A DNA stretch of 64,000 nt, taken from the NCBI RefSeq assembly GCF_016595245.1, contig NZ_JAENHM010000073.1, positions 380,365 through 444,364 of the forward strand, in the 5' to 3' direction. Numbering within the stretch: position 1 is the stretch's first letter; each line of letters opens with the position of its first letter. Below, piece by piece: positions 26,252 through 34,607 of this stretch. The notes below the pieces were generated by a model. That model ran no database searches and had not been told where the DNA came from. It saw only the letters and a program-made list of their open reading frames with translations. This DNA comes from Azospirillum endophyticum. Its GTDB lineage: Bacteria > Pseudomonadota > Alphaproteobacteria > Azospirillales > Azospirillaceae. A program made the translations under genes and the position numbers.

Positions 26252-27925
26252 ATGGGCGACAGTCTCCGACTCCTTAAATCCGGTGCCGCGGCGTTGCAGC
26301 GGCGCGATCCGGCTGCGGCACGCAAGGCCTTGCGTCAGGCGCTGGCTCTCGATCCGGGGCAGGGAGACGCGTGGAGCATCCTCGGGGTGGCGGCGATCGG
26401 CGGCGGCGATGCGGTCGGGGCGTTGACGCCGTTTCGCCGGTCGCTGTGCTGCGCTCCCGCCAACCCTGCCCATGCCCGTAATCTCGCGGCCTGCCTGAAG
26501 CGGCTGGGACGCACCATGGATGCGGCGGCGGTGCTGGACCGGGCGGTGATGGAGGGGACGTTGGCGCCCGATCTGCTCTGCGACCTTGCCGATCTCCGGC
26601 TTGGAGAGGGCAAGGCGTCGGCGGCGCTGCCGCCCTACCGGCTGGCGCTGCTGCTGGCGCCGGATCATGGCCGCAGCCTGAACAATCTGGCGGAGGCCCT
26701 GCGCCGGCAGGAGATGCCGGAGGCGGCGACGGAGCTGTGTCGGCTCGCGCGGCTTCGCGGTACGGCGCCGGCTTGGGCCGCCGCGGGTGCGGAGCTGGTC
26801 GAGGCCGGACGCATCGCGGAGGCGCGATCGGCACTTTGCCGGGCACTGACGCTCGATCCGGCCGATGCGGTGGCCTGGACCAACCTTGGATTCGCGCATC
26901 TCCAGCGACATCGGGCAGAAGCCGCGGTGGCGGCATTCGCCCGTGCCCGCCGGCTCGATCCCGCATCGGCGGAGGCGGCGGTCGGGCAGGGCAGCGCGCT
27001 GATGCTGATGGGGCATGTGCGCGACGGAGCGGCGCTCTATGAGGAGAGGCTGCGGCTGTCCTTGTTCCGGCCGCCGCGGCGTTTCGATCGGCCGGACTGG
27101 GATGGCCGCATACGACCGGGAGCAACCTTGCTGGTCCACGCCGACCGCGGACTGGGCGATGCGATCCAATTCATCCGCTACGCGCCCATCCTCCGGGCGC
27201 AGGGGATGCGGGTGCTGTTCTGCGGTCAGGATGGCCTGCTGGAACTGTTGCGCTCCTCCGGTATCGTCGACGCGGCCTTCGGCTATGACGAGGACTTGCC
27301 GCCTTACGATATGCAGGTCCATGTCATGAGCCTGATCCACCGGATGGACAGCGATCTGGACAGCATTCCAGCCGAGATTCCCTATCTTCGCGTGCCGGCC
27401 GCTGCACTGGAACGCTGGTCCGGGCGAGCCGCCGGGCTTGCTGGGCTGAAGGTCGGCATCGTCTGGGCGGGGTCAACGCAGTTCCGCCATGACTGCGTCC
27501 GTTCGCCCCGGCTAGCGCCGCTGCTGCCGCTGTTCGACATCCCGGGGACCACGCCGGTGGTGCTTCAGTTCGGCCAGGGGCGCGAGGACATGGCCAAGCT
27601 GTCCTTGCCCGACGGCGTTGTCGATTGGGGTGGTGAGTTCCATGGCATAGTCGACACCGCGGCGGCCGTCGCCGGGCTGGACGTGGTGGTCAGCTCCTGC
27701 ACCTTCATGGCGCATCTCGCCGGTGCGCTGGGGCGTCCGGTGGCGGTCCTGCTCCATGCCGGATCGGAATGGCGCTGGCTGCGCGAGCGAGAGGAGTCGC
27801 CCTGGTATCCGACGGCGCGGCTCTACCGGCAGTCGGTTGCCGACGACTGGAGCGGGCCGGTCACCCGGTTGAGGGCCGATCTGGCCGCCCTGGCCGAACG
27901 GCGGATTGCCCCGGCACGCAACTGA
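26252..27925 (+). CDS. TPR-repeat protein with glycosyltransferase-like C-terminus
   Basis: About 557 aa from ATG 26252, or 562 from 26237. Residues about 5-260 are roughly seven tetratricopeptide repeats, for example ARKALRQALALDPGQGDAWS and VAAFARARRLDPASAEAAVG. The C-terminal half contains LVHADRGLGDAIQFIRYAPI, then LAGLKVGIVWAGSTQFRHDC and the VSSCTFMAHLAGALGRPVAV motif with a late WRW. This pattern is found in bacterial TPR proteins with a GT9/SPINDLY-like domain, including those in flagellin or surface glycosylation. The acceptor is unknown. No neighbouring sugar genes are present. Confidence 0.75.
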   Translation: MGDSLRLLKSGAAALQRRDPAAARKALRQALALDPGQGDAWSILGVAAIGGGDAVGALTPFRRSLCCAPANPAHARNLAACLKRLGRTMDAAAVLDRAVMEGTLAPDLLCDLADLRLGEGKASAALPPYRLALLLAPDHGRSLNNLAEALRRQEMPEAATELCRLARLRGTAPAWAAAGAELVEAGRIAEARSALCRALTLDPADAVAWTNLGFAHLQRHRAEAAVAAFARARRLDPASAEAAVGQGSALMLMGHVRDGAALYEERLRLSLFRPPRRFDRPDWDGRIRPGATLLVHADRGLGDAIQFIRYAPILRAQGMRVLFCGQDGLLELLRSSGIVDAAFGYDEDLPPYDMQVHVMSLIHRMDSDLDSIPAEIPYLRVPAAALERWSGRAAGLAGLKVGIVWAGSTQFRHDCVRSPRLAPLLPLFDIPGTTPVVLQFGQGREDMAKLSLPDGVVDWGGEFHGIVDTAAAVAGLDVVVSSCTFMAHLAGALGRPVAVLLHAGSEWRWLREREESPWYPTARLYRQSVADDWSGPVTRLRADLAALAERRIAPARN

Positions 27926-28184
27926 TGCCGCCCGGCTGAAGCCTTTTCGGCACAAGCGCCGCCGCTCCGCATAAATTTTGCTGCAAGCCCGACAAAGTCT
28001 GGAATAAAGGATGCGCGGCGCGCGTTCGCACCCATATGCATCGGGTCCCCATTTCGACCGCAAGGTCGATTGAGCCGGCCCGGCCCTGGAGTTGCGGCGC
28101 CTTCGTCGCCCCGTCCGGCCTCTGGTTGGAAGGGGGAGGCCATGGCGTGAGCCGTGGCGTGATCGGTAAGGATCGGGTGCGCGG

Positions 28185-28694
28185 TTGAGCAAATTCGGGG
28201 TCGATCTGGAAGTCCACATCGCGTCCTTGCGGCGCTACGCGCGTGCGTTGCTGCGCAACAGCGCGGATGCGGAGGATCTGGTGCAGGAAGCGCTGACGCG
28301 CGCGGTGGCGCGCGCCGACAGCTTCCAGGCGGGGACCAACCTGCGGGCATGGCTTTTCACCATCCTGCACAACGTCCACGTCAATCAGGTCCGTTCCAAG
28401 GCCGCCCGGCCGCAGGAGGTCGACGTCGCCGACGTCGAATCCAAGCTGGTCAGCCCGCCCCGGCAGGAGGAGCGTGTCGAGTTGCGTGAGATGATGCGCG
28501 CGGTCGACGAATTGCCGGAGGAGCAGCGCAAGGTTCTGCTTCTGGTGGCGCTGGAGGGCCTGAAATACGACGAGGTCGCCGACATGCTCGGCGTGCCGAT
28601 CGGGACTGTCATGTCGCGCCTTTCCAGGGCGCGCGAGGCGGTGCGGGCGAAACTGGCGAACGAGGGTGGCGTCACCCTCCGGCGGGTGAAGTAA
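28185..28694 (+). CDS. ECF-type RNA polymerase sigma factor
   Basis: 169 aa from TTG 28185; an in-frame TAA just upstream leaves no other good start. Region 2 is DLEVHIASLRRYARALLRNS with the DAEDLVQEALTRAVARADSF motif, and region 4 is LPEEQRKVLLLVALEGLKYD followed by EVADMLGVPIGTVMSRLSRA. It lacks a long C-terminal extension. The adjacent anti-sigma gene overlaps it, so it is probably released by an envelope or oxidative signal. It could be confused with EcfG, but the partner is a membrane anti-sigma, not NepR/PhyR. Confidence 0.92.
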   Translation: MSKFGVDLEVHIASLRRYARALLRNSADAEDLVQEALTRAVARADSFQAGTNLRAWLFTILHNVHVNQVRSKAARPQEVDVADVESKLVSPPRQEERVELREMMRAVDELPEEQRKVLLLVALEGLKYDEVADMLGVPIGTVMSRLSRAREAVRAKLANEGGVTLRRVK

Positions 28695-29647
28695 TGAATG
28701 CGCATCAAGCTACTGGACGGGTCACGGAGGACGAACTCCACGCCTATGTCGATGGGCAATTGGACGGCAATCGCCGTCTGGCGGTGGAGCGATGGCTGGC
28801 CGAGGATCCGGAGGCCGCACGCCGGGCAGAGGATTACCGCGCCCAGGCGGTGCTGCTGCACGAGATGTTCGACATTGTCCTGCGCGAGCCGGCGAGCGAC
28901 ACCGTCCAGGAGCTGTCCGACCGGCTGAAGGGGCGCATCGCCTTCAACGACAACCGTCCGGCCTGGCATGCCCGGCCACTGGTGCGTTTCGCCGCGGCGG
29001 TGATGCTGGTGGTCGCCGGTGCGACCGGCGGCTGGATGGGCCGCGGCGTCGACCAGCAGGCGGGCGCCCCCGTCGCCCAGCAGCGCCAGACGCTCGCCAC
29101 CTTCGCGCAGGAGGCGACGCAGGCACACCGCTTCTACACCTCCGATGAACGGTTCCAGGTGGAACTGGGCGCCGACAACCAGGACGAACTGAACGGCTGG
29201 CTGTCCAAGCGGATGGGCCGCGACGTCTTCGGGCCAGATTTGGGCCGGGTCGGCTACCGGCTGATCGGCGGCCGGTCGCTGCCGACCGACCTCGGAGCCG
29301 GCGCGCAGTACATGTACGCCAACGACGGCAACAAGCGGATCACCCTGTTCGTCGGTGCTCCCCAGAGCGGCAACCAGTCCAACTTCAGCTTCACTCAGAA
29401 CGGCGACGTCGCCACCTTCTACTGGGTCGAGGGACCGCTGGCCTATGCGCTGGCCGGCCGCCTGTCGAAGGAAGAACTGCTGGAAATCGCCAAGGCGGTC
29501 TATCAGGACGTCAAGGCCGGTCCGCCGCGGCGCGAGCCGCCGCCCGAACAGCAGCAACAGCAGCAACAGCAGCCGCAACCCCAACAGCAGGATCATCCGC
29601 CCGGGGTGCAGCCGATCAGCGACACCCAGAAGGCGAAGGAAAGCTGA
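28694..29647 (+). CDS. Membrane-bound anti-sigma factor
   Basis: 317 aa. The start ATG overlaps the sigma stop (TAATG), indicating translational coupling. The cytoplasmic N-terminus, TEDELHAYVDGQLDGNRRLA, is an anti-sigma domain without the zinc HxxxCxxC signature. One membrane segment lies at about residues 97-113 (VRFAAAVMLVVAGATGGWMG). The periplasmic part (to about 270) may sense a signal. The tail from about 278 is a Gln/Pro-rich low-complexity stretch (repeated CAG/CAA codons), which is unusual. Confidence 0.85.
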   Translation: MNAHQATGRVTEDELHAYVDGQLDGNRRLAVERWLAEDPEAARRAEDYRAQAVLLHEMFDIVLREPASDTVQELSDRLKGRIAFNDNRPAWHARPLVRFAAAVMLVVAGATGGWMGRGVDQQAGAPVAQQRQTLATFAQEATQAHRFYTSDERFQVELGADNQDELNGWLSKRMGRDVFGPDLGRVGYRLIGGRSLPTDLGAGAQYMYANDGNKRITLFVGAPQSGNQSNFSFTQNGDVATFYWVEGPLAYALAGRLSKEELLEIAKAVYQDVKAGPPRREPPPEQQQQQQQQPQPQQQDHPPGVQPISDTQKAKES

Positions 29648-29872
29648 GAGGGATGGTTTGTTGAAGGGGGGCTTCGGCCCATAGGCGCTAACTTACAGGT
29701 TCGATTGCTGTCGAAGCCAAGTACGTCCCTTATCGACCGTCATCCCCGCGGAGGTGGGGATCCAGTGTTTCCCAAGCAGAACCACTGGATAAGCCTGGAT
29801 CCCCGCCTCCGCGCTACGGGATGCACAGATCTCGCGCTTGCAACAATGCATGCAGTCTGGAGTTGAGAAAAA

Positions 29873-29914
29873 CCCCTCTCCCCTCGCGGGAGAGGGGTTG
29901 GGGTGAGCAACCGT
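29873..29914. repeat. CCCTCTCC-type palindromic repeat, left arm
   Basis: CCCCTCTCCCCTCGCGGGAG folds as a palindrome with AGAGGGGTTGGGGTGAG following. It is mirrored by the unit at 31251-31290 on the other side of the IS110 gene. Confidence 0.6.
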
Positions 29915-30071
29915 ATTTTTTGGGTAGCGAGAGCTGAACCGTTCGTGCTCCCCGTCAAGGCTCGCGCTGGCGCGCGCCCGCCCTTCGGGCGGCTTTGGCC
30001 TTGACGGGTCCGCGCGCTCGGTTCGTTAGGCTTTGGCATGCGGTCGGCGCGGTGCGCCGACCGTCGGCATC

Positions 30072-31025
30072 TCAGGCTTTCAGGCCTGCTTGTTCGTTCC
30101 AGGTCTGAGCGTGGGCGAGCATGGCGTTCAATCGGGTCAGCAGCTTGCGCATGCAAGCGGTGATGGCGAGTTTGGGCGGCTTTCCCGCCTTGATCAGCCG
30201 TTGATAGAAGGCGGCCACAATGCCTTTGGTGTGGGTGGCGGCCACCATGGCGGCCATGTAAAGAACCCGTCGCAGGTCGGCTCGCCCTCCGGCGATGCGA
30301 CGCCGCCCAGAGCGCTCGCCGCTGTCGTCGGGAAACGGCGCCACCCCAGCCAAGGCCGCCATTTGCCCACCGGTCAGCCGACCCAGTTCCGGGGCCAGAG
30401 CGGCAAGGCTGACGGCCACCACTGGGCCAATGCCTGGAGCGGTCACCAAGCGCTCGACCGTCTGCTTGATGATGGGCGAGGAGTGAACTTGGCGGGTGAG
30501 CGTGTCGTCCAGCTTGGCGATGCTCCGGCTCAAAGCCTCGATGGCGGCGTCGACCGCCTCGCGAGCCGCCTCGGGCGCTGCCGTCGCTACCTTTCGCAGG
30601 TCGGCGCGCTTGTCGACCAGGGCGCGTCGTGTGCGAACCAATCCCGCAAGTTCCTCGCGCGCCCGATCCGGGACCACCGACGGGCCACCAGCCATGCACG
30701 CGGTGAATTCGGCAATGACCCGCGCATCGATCGGGTCGGTCTTCGCCCACTGCCCCTTGGCCTTGGCAAAGTAACGCACACGTGCAGGGTCGAGGACATG
30801 AACCTCCAGACCCACCGCGACCAGGGCGTCGCGCACCGGACGCTCGTAGCCGCCGCTGGCCTCAAGCCCAACCCGCACAGCGCCCTGCTCCTTGATCCAG
30901 ATCGCCAACTCCTGATGCCCCTCGGGCGTGTTGGCAACCTGTCGGTGGGCCACAGCAGGGAAAAGGGCTGCATCGAGCCGGGATTTCCCGCAATCGATGC
31001 CGACATGAACAGCCGCTTGTGACAT
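30072..31025 (-). CDS. IS110-family transposase (recombinase)
   Basis: 317 aa. N-terminal DEDD RuvC-like domain with Asp11 (VGIDCGKSRLDAAL), Glu55 (RVGLEASGGYE), Asp97 and Asp100 (KTDPIDARVIAEF). The C-terminal Tnp20 domain has LVTAPGIGPVVAVSLAALAP and AALAGVAPFPDDSGERSGRR with the conserved catalytic Ser. IS110 enzymes act with a guide bridge RNA and do not duplicate the target. The frame is intact, so it may be active. Confidence 0.97.
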   Translation of the reverse strand: MSQAAVHVGIDCGKSRLDAALFPAVAHRQVANTPEGHQELAIWIKEQGAVRVGLEASGGYERPVRDALVAVGLEVHVLDPARVRYFAKAKGQWAKTDPIDARVIAEFTACMAGGPSVVPDRAREELAGLVRTRRALVDKRADLRKVATAAPEAAREAVDAAIEALSRSIAKLDDTLTRQVHSSPIIKQTVERLVTAPGIGPVVAVSLAALAPELGRLTGGQMAALAGVAPFPDDSGERSGRRRIAGGRADLRRVLYMAAMVAATHTKGIVAAFYQRLIKAGKPPKLAITACMRKLLTRLNAMLAHAQTWNEQAGLKA

Positions 31026-31215
31026 CCTCGTATTCCTTCCTTGTGGTGCGGGCTCAACGCCCGAGCAACCGTGCGGACTTCAAGGAAGGCTGGCCGCCCT
31101 CACGCTCACTAACGGCGTCTTACGCCTCGGGGGCAACAGGGTCGGCCAGCCCGGACGGCTCGAGGCCAACGAGCCGTCCGGGCTTCAATATGGGCACCCC
31201 GCAATACACAAGGGG
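31026..31215 (-). ncRNA. Candidate bridge RNA of the IS110 element
   Basis: The stretch upstream of the transposase start is densely structured. Perfect pairings include CCTTCCTTG (31035-31043) with CAAGGAAGG (31081-31089), GGCTGGCC (31088-31095) with GGCCAGCC (31144-31151), GGCGT/ACGCC (31114-31126), and a 13-bp stem CCCGGACGGCTCG (31150-31162) with CGAGCCGTCCGGG (31170-31182), loop AGGCCAA. IS110 bridge RNAs are encoded in the 5' non-coding end, the position seen here. Transcript limits and guide loops are not determined. Confidence 0.5.
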
Positions 31216-31250
31216 GGCAAACTGAATTTTCCCAGGCCTCTGGCCAGCCG

Positions 31251-31290
31251 CACCCCTCATCCCAACCCTTCTCCCGCAAGGGGAGAAGGG
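31251..31290. repeat. CCCTCTCC-type palindromic repeat, right arm
   Basis: CACCCCTCATCCCAACCCTT followed by CTCCCGCAAGGGGAGAAGGG, the inverse counterpart of the unit at 29873-29914. Confidence 0.6.
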
Positions 31291-31439
31291 CCAATCGCTA
31301 CCAGAGGATGTATTTCTTCGCGAATGCGAGATCTGTGAATGCCGTAGCGCCTCCGCGGGGATGACGCCGAAAGAGGTGCCGGCCCATTAGAAAATGGGCA
31401 AAGTCCTTTAAGTCAGCGCCTATGGGGCTTCGGCCCCCC

Positions 31440-32090
31440 TTACCGATTCAGCAGATGTTCCTTCAGCCAGTCGCGCACCTCGCGGCAGACCGCCTCCGAC
31501 GTTTCGTCCAACGCGTGGCCGGTGCCGGGGACCAGGACCAGCTTTTTCGGATCCCGCGCCTTGCGGTGGACGTGGATGGAACAGCTGGGCGGCAGAATCT
31601 CGTCCGCCTCGCCATGGATCAGCAGGATCGGGCAGGACAGGTCGCCGACGGGGTCGGTGCCGTAACCTTGGGTCGCCAGCGTCACCACCGTGCAGACGGC
31701 GCCGCGATTGGACGCCGCCGCCTGGACGACCACGGCGCCGCCGAAGGAATGGCCGACCAGCGCCACATGATGGATGCCCTGGCGTCCCAGGAAGCTCAGT
31801 CCGCAGAGGACGTCGTACACCGCCTCTTCCAGGTCGCGCGGATCGCGGAAGCGCAGGCGCAGCGAGGTGATCCCGTCGGCGGTCAGGTCGGCGGCAAGCC
31901 GGGGATAGAGTCCGCGCGCCGGCGTGTCGAACCCGCCGCCGACCCCGCCGACCCACAGCGCAGCCAGATCCCCGCCCGGCACCGGGTAATAACGGGCCTC
32001 GACCGGGCCGCGATCGGTTTCCAGCGTCACCGGCTGAAAACCCTCGGCGTCGGCGACGCCTAAGGTGGAATCCAGAAGCGGCACGGCCAT
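31440..32090 (-). CDS. Alpha/beta hydrolase (dienelactone-hydrolase-like)
   Basis: 216 aa from ATG 32090, chosen for the strong GGAAGGGAG site just upstream; the frame remains open for another 206 codons without conservation. The nucleophile elbow is VALVGHSFGGAVVVQAAASN. The acid is in ILLIHGEADEILPP and the His is in VPGTGHALDE. Size fits small cytoplasmic serine hydrolases. The stop codon lies inside the right terminal repeat of the IS-bearing structure, so the element abuts the gene's 3' end exactly. Confidence 0.87.
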   Translation of the reverse strand: MAVPLLDSTLGVADAEGFQPVTLETDRGPVEARYYPVPGGDLAALWVGGVGGGFDTPARGLYPRLAADLTADGITSLRLRFRDPRDLEEAVYDVLCGLSFLGRQGIHHVALVGHSFGGAVVVQAAASNRGAVCTVVTLATQGYGTDPVGDLSCPILLIHGEADEILPPSCSIHVHRKARDPKKLVLVPGTGHALDETSEAVCREVRDWLKEHLLNR

Positions 32091-32232
32091 TCTCCCTTCC
32101 GATCCTTGCTGCTGAAGATGGTAACAGCGGGAGCGCCCGGCGGTTGCCCTTTGCCATGGCGGGTGAGGCAACGAAGCCGCAACCCGGCTGTTCTCTGTCC
32201 ATAGCCTTTGGACAGACGGGAAAGGAGCGGCG

Positions 32233-33057
32233 ATGGCGTCGAACAGTTTGACCGGGCACGGCCGCCGGCCACAGCCGGGCTCTTTGGGTTCGGGCATGAG
32301 CCGGATCGGGGCCGGCCTGGGGCCGACCGGTGTCGCGACCGGCGGCCGCTGGCTCGCCTTGATGGGCGGCACTGCGCTCGGCGTGCTGGGGCTGCGGCGG
32401 TCCGGATGGGGCGGTGCGATGCTGGCGCTCGGCGGCGCCGGCCTGTTCGCCGCCGGCGCCCTGGGGCTGCGGCCCCTTGGGGAGCGGGCGCTGAACGCGA
32501 TGCCGGGCTCCGGTGCCTGGCGCAGCCATGTCCCGGCCTCCCGCCGCCGGTCGCTGACGCCGGAACGCACGCAGGCGGTCGTCACCATCGCGTCGGAGCC
32601 GGGGACGATCTTCCGATTCTGGCGCAATTTCGCGAATTTGCCCAAGCTGATGCCGCAGCTTGAACGGGTGGACGTGCTGTCGGCCACCGAAAGCCGCTGG
32701 TTCGCCAAGGACGGCGGGACGGCGGGCGGCGAGGCGCCGAACTGGCGCTGCGTGCTCGACCGCGTCGACGAGGACCGGCTGCTGACCTGGCATACGGTGG
32801 GCGAGACGGTGCTGCCGCACCGGGCTTCGCTGATGCTGAGCCAGGCGCCGGGGGACCGCGGTACCGAGGTGCGGCTGACTCTGGTCTACCGCGTCCCGGC
32901 CGCCGAGGTGGCGGCGCATCTCGGCGTGACGCCGGAAGGGCAGGCGGAAGAGGCGCTGCGCCGCCTGAAGCAGCGGGTGGAGACCGGGGAACTGTCGACC
33001 ATCGAGCGGCAGCCGCGCGGAAACGGCTCCGGCATTTTCCGGGGGACGGCGGAATGA
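32233..33057 (+). CDS. SRPBCC/cyclase-domain membrane protein
   Basis: 274 aa. The N-terminal third is Gly-rich with two hydrophobic segments (about 38-55 and 62-80; GRWLALMGGTALGVLGLRRS) as in DUF2892-type proteins. From about residue 110 the protein is an SRPBCC (START-like) domain: VTIASEPGTIFRFWRNFANL and PKLMPQLERVDVLSATESRW. Its stop overlaps the next start (ATGA), so it is co-translated with the alcohol dehydrogenase. Ligand unknown. This architecture recurs near stress and dehydrogenase genes. Confidence 0.82.
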   Translation: MASNSLTGHGRRPQPGSLGSGMSRIGAGLGPTGVATGGRWLALMGGTALGVLGLRRSGWGGAMLALGGAGLFAAGALGLRPLGERALNAMPGSGAWRSHVPASRRRSLTPERTQAVVTIASEPGTIFRFWRNFANLPKLMPQLERVDVLSATESRWFAKDGGTAGGEAPNWRCVLDRVDEDRLLTWHTVGETVLPHRASLMLSQAPGDRGTEVRLTLVYRVPAAEVAAHLGVTPEGQAEEALRRLKQRVETGELSTIERQPRGNGSGIFRGTAE

Positions 33058-34229
33058 AGGCGCTCTGCTGGAACGGGACCAACGATTTGCGGGTCGAGCG
33101 CGTGCCCGACCCGGTGCTGATCAATCCGCATGACGTGATCGTCAAGGTGGCGCTGTCGTCGGTCTGCGGGTCGGACCTGCACCTGATCGACGGCTATGTG
33201 CCGACCATGCGGCCCGGCGACATCATCGGCCACGAGTTCCTGGGTGAGATCGTCGAGAAGGGACCGGAAGTCCGCTATCTCAACCGAGGCGACCGGGTCA
33301 TCACCGTGTCGATCATCGGCTGCGGCCATTGCGGCCATTGCCAGCACGGCGAAAGCTCGCTGTGCGACAACTCCAACCCCAACCCGGACCATGCCCGCAC
33401 CGCCTACGGCCATTGCGGTGCCGGCATCTTCGGCTACAGCCACGCCTTCGGCGGTTATGCCGGCAGCCACGCCGAATACATTCGCGTGCCCTATGCCGAC
33501 TTCAACGCTTTCCGCGTGCCAGAGGGCGTGAGCGACGAGAAGGCGGTCTTCGTGTCGGATGCGGTGCCGACCGGCTACATGGCCGCCGACATGGCCGGCA
33601 TCAAGCCGGGCGACGTGGTGGCGGTGTGGGGTTGCGGCGGTGTCGGCCAGATGGCGATGCGTAGCGCCATCCTGCTGGGGGCGGAGCGGGTGATCGGCAT
33701 CGACCGCTTTCCCGACCGGCTGCGCGCCGCCCAGATGAAGGCGGGGGCGGAGACGCTGGATTACAGCCGCGTCGACATCTTCGACGCGCTGCAGGCGATG
33801 ACCGGCGGGCGCGGTCCCGACATCTGCATCGACGCCGTCGGCATGGAGGCCGACAGCGCGTCGAACGCGGTGGAGGACCTCTATGACCGGGCCAAGCAGG
33901 CGGTGGGGTTGCAAACCGACCGGCCGGCGGTGCTGCGCCAGATGATCGAGAGCTGCCGCAAGGGCGGCACCCTGTCGATCGTCGGCGTCTATGGCGGGCT
34001 GATCGACAAGTTCCCGATGGGGGCGGCGATGAACAAGGGCCTGACCTTCCGCATGGGCCAGCAGAACGGCCAGCGCTATGCCGAGCGCCTGTTCGGGCAC
34101 ATCCGCAACGGCGAGTTGGATCCCTCCTATCTGCTGACGCACCGCCTGCCGCTGGACGACGGTCCGCAAGCCTATCGCATGTTCAAGGAGAAGGCCGACG
34201 CCTGCATGCGCGTCGTCTTCGCCCCATAA
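33054..34229 (+). CDS. Zinc-dependent alcohol dehydrogenase, formaldehyde-dehydrogenase-like
   Basis: 391 aa MDR superfamily. Catalytic zinc ligands are in SSVCGSDLHLI and GHEFLGEIVE. The structural-zinc Cys cluster is GCGHCGHCQHGESSLC (CxxCxxCx7C), and NAD binding is GCGGVGQMAMRSAI. The long insertion NPNPDHARTAYGHCGAGIFG and VGMEADS in the coenzyme domain are typical of glutathione-independent formaldehyde dehydrogenase-like enzymes. Substrate is not proved. It overlaps the SRPBCC gene by 4 bases and is followed by an 84-aa protein. Confidence 0.9.
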   Translation: MKALCWNGTNDLRVERVPDPVLINPHDVIVKVALSSVCGSDLHLIDGYVPTMRPGDIIGHEFLGEIVEKGPEVRYLNRGDRVITVSIIGCGHCGHCQHGESSLCDNSNPNPDHARTAYGHCGAGIFGYSHAFGGYAGSHAEYIRVPYADFNAFRVPEGVSDEKAVFVSDAVPTGYMAADMAGIKPGDVVAVWGCGGVGQMAMRSAILLGAERVIGIDRFPDRLRAAQMKAGAETLDYSRVDIFDALQAMTGGRGPDICIDAVGMEADSASNAVEDLYDRAKQAVGLQTDRPAVLRQMIESCRKGGTLSIVGVYGGLIDKFPMGAAMNKGLTFRMGQQNGQRYAERLFGHIRNGELDPSYLLTHRLPLDDGPQAYRMFKEKADACMRVVFAP

Positions 34230-34250
34230 GCACAGGAAGGGAGAAGGGTC

Positions 34251-34505
34251 ATGGAACTGGTCTACGCCTATCCCGCCGAACGCGGCCGGGGCGTGGAGGC
34301 CGAGATCGTCGGCAGCCTGCGCGACCGCTTCGGCAACGTCGTGCAGACGGGACGGGAGGAGCGGGATGCCGAGCGCGGCGACCGCGCGGACGTGCTGGTG
34401 ACGCTCGACGTCGCCGACGACAAGGTCGAAGCTGTGCTGACCACCCTGCGCGCCCATCCGCTGGTGATCGACGCTGCGGCGCGGAGCTTCGGCGAGAGGG
34501 TTTGA
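34251..34505 (+). CDS. Small uncharacterised protein downstream of the dehydrogenase
   Basis: 84 aa with a GGAAGGGAGAAGG ribosome site. The sequence reads as a compact alpha/beta domain: MELVYAYPAERGRGVEAEIV, then DVLVTLDVADDKVEAVLTTL and RAHPLVIDAAARSFG. No family recognised. It begins 21 bases after the dehydrogenase stop and should be in the same operon. The high Arg/Asp/Glu content suggests a soluble cytoplasmic protein. Confidence 0.65.
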   Translation: MELVYAYPAERGRGVEAEIVGSLRDRFGNVVQTGREERDAERGDRADVLVTLDVADDKVEAVLTTLRAHPLVIDAAARSFGERV

Positions 34506-34607
34506 GGGGCGGTCCTGCTCCATGACGTTACCTCCATCGGGCCTCTTCCCAGGGAAAGCGGGCTGTCGTCCGCTCTCCCTTTTCGTGCTTCGGGAAAGGG
34601 AGTTGGG

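Larger units (their letters stand above)
29664..31441. mobile_element. IS110-family insertion nested in inverted-repeat arms
   Basis: The unit is bounded by imperfect terminal inverted repeats, at 29664-29695 and 31409-31440. Inner arms also match inversely: GTCATCCCCGCGGAGG at 29739-29754 (16/16) with 31350-31365, and a 25-bp segment at 29811-29835 with 31326-31350 (23/25). CCCTCTCC palindromes at 29873-29907 and 31251-31290 come next. The IS110 transposase and its structured flanks occupy the centre. The left arm carries an extra hairpin (29750-29810). True IS ends were not located; IS110 elements usually lack terminal inverted repeats, so the arms are likely older sequence. Confidence 0.6.
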
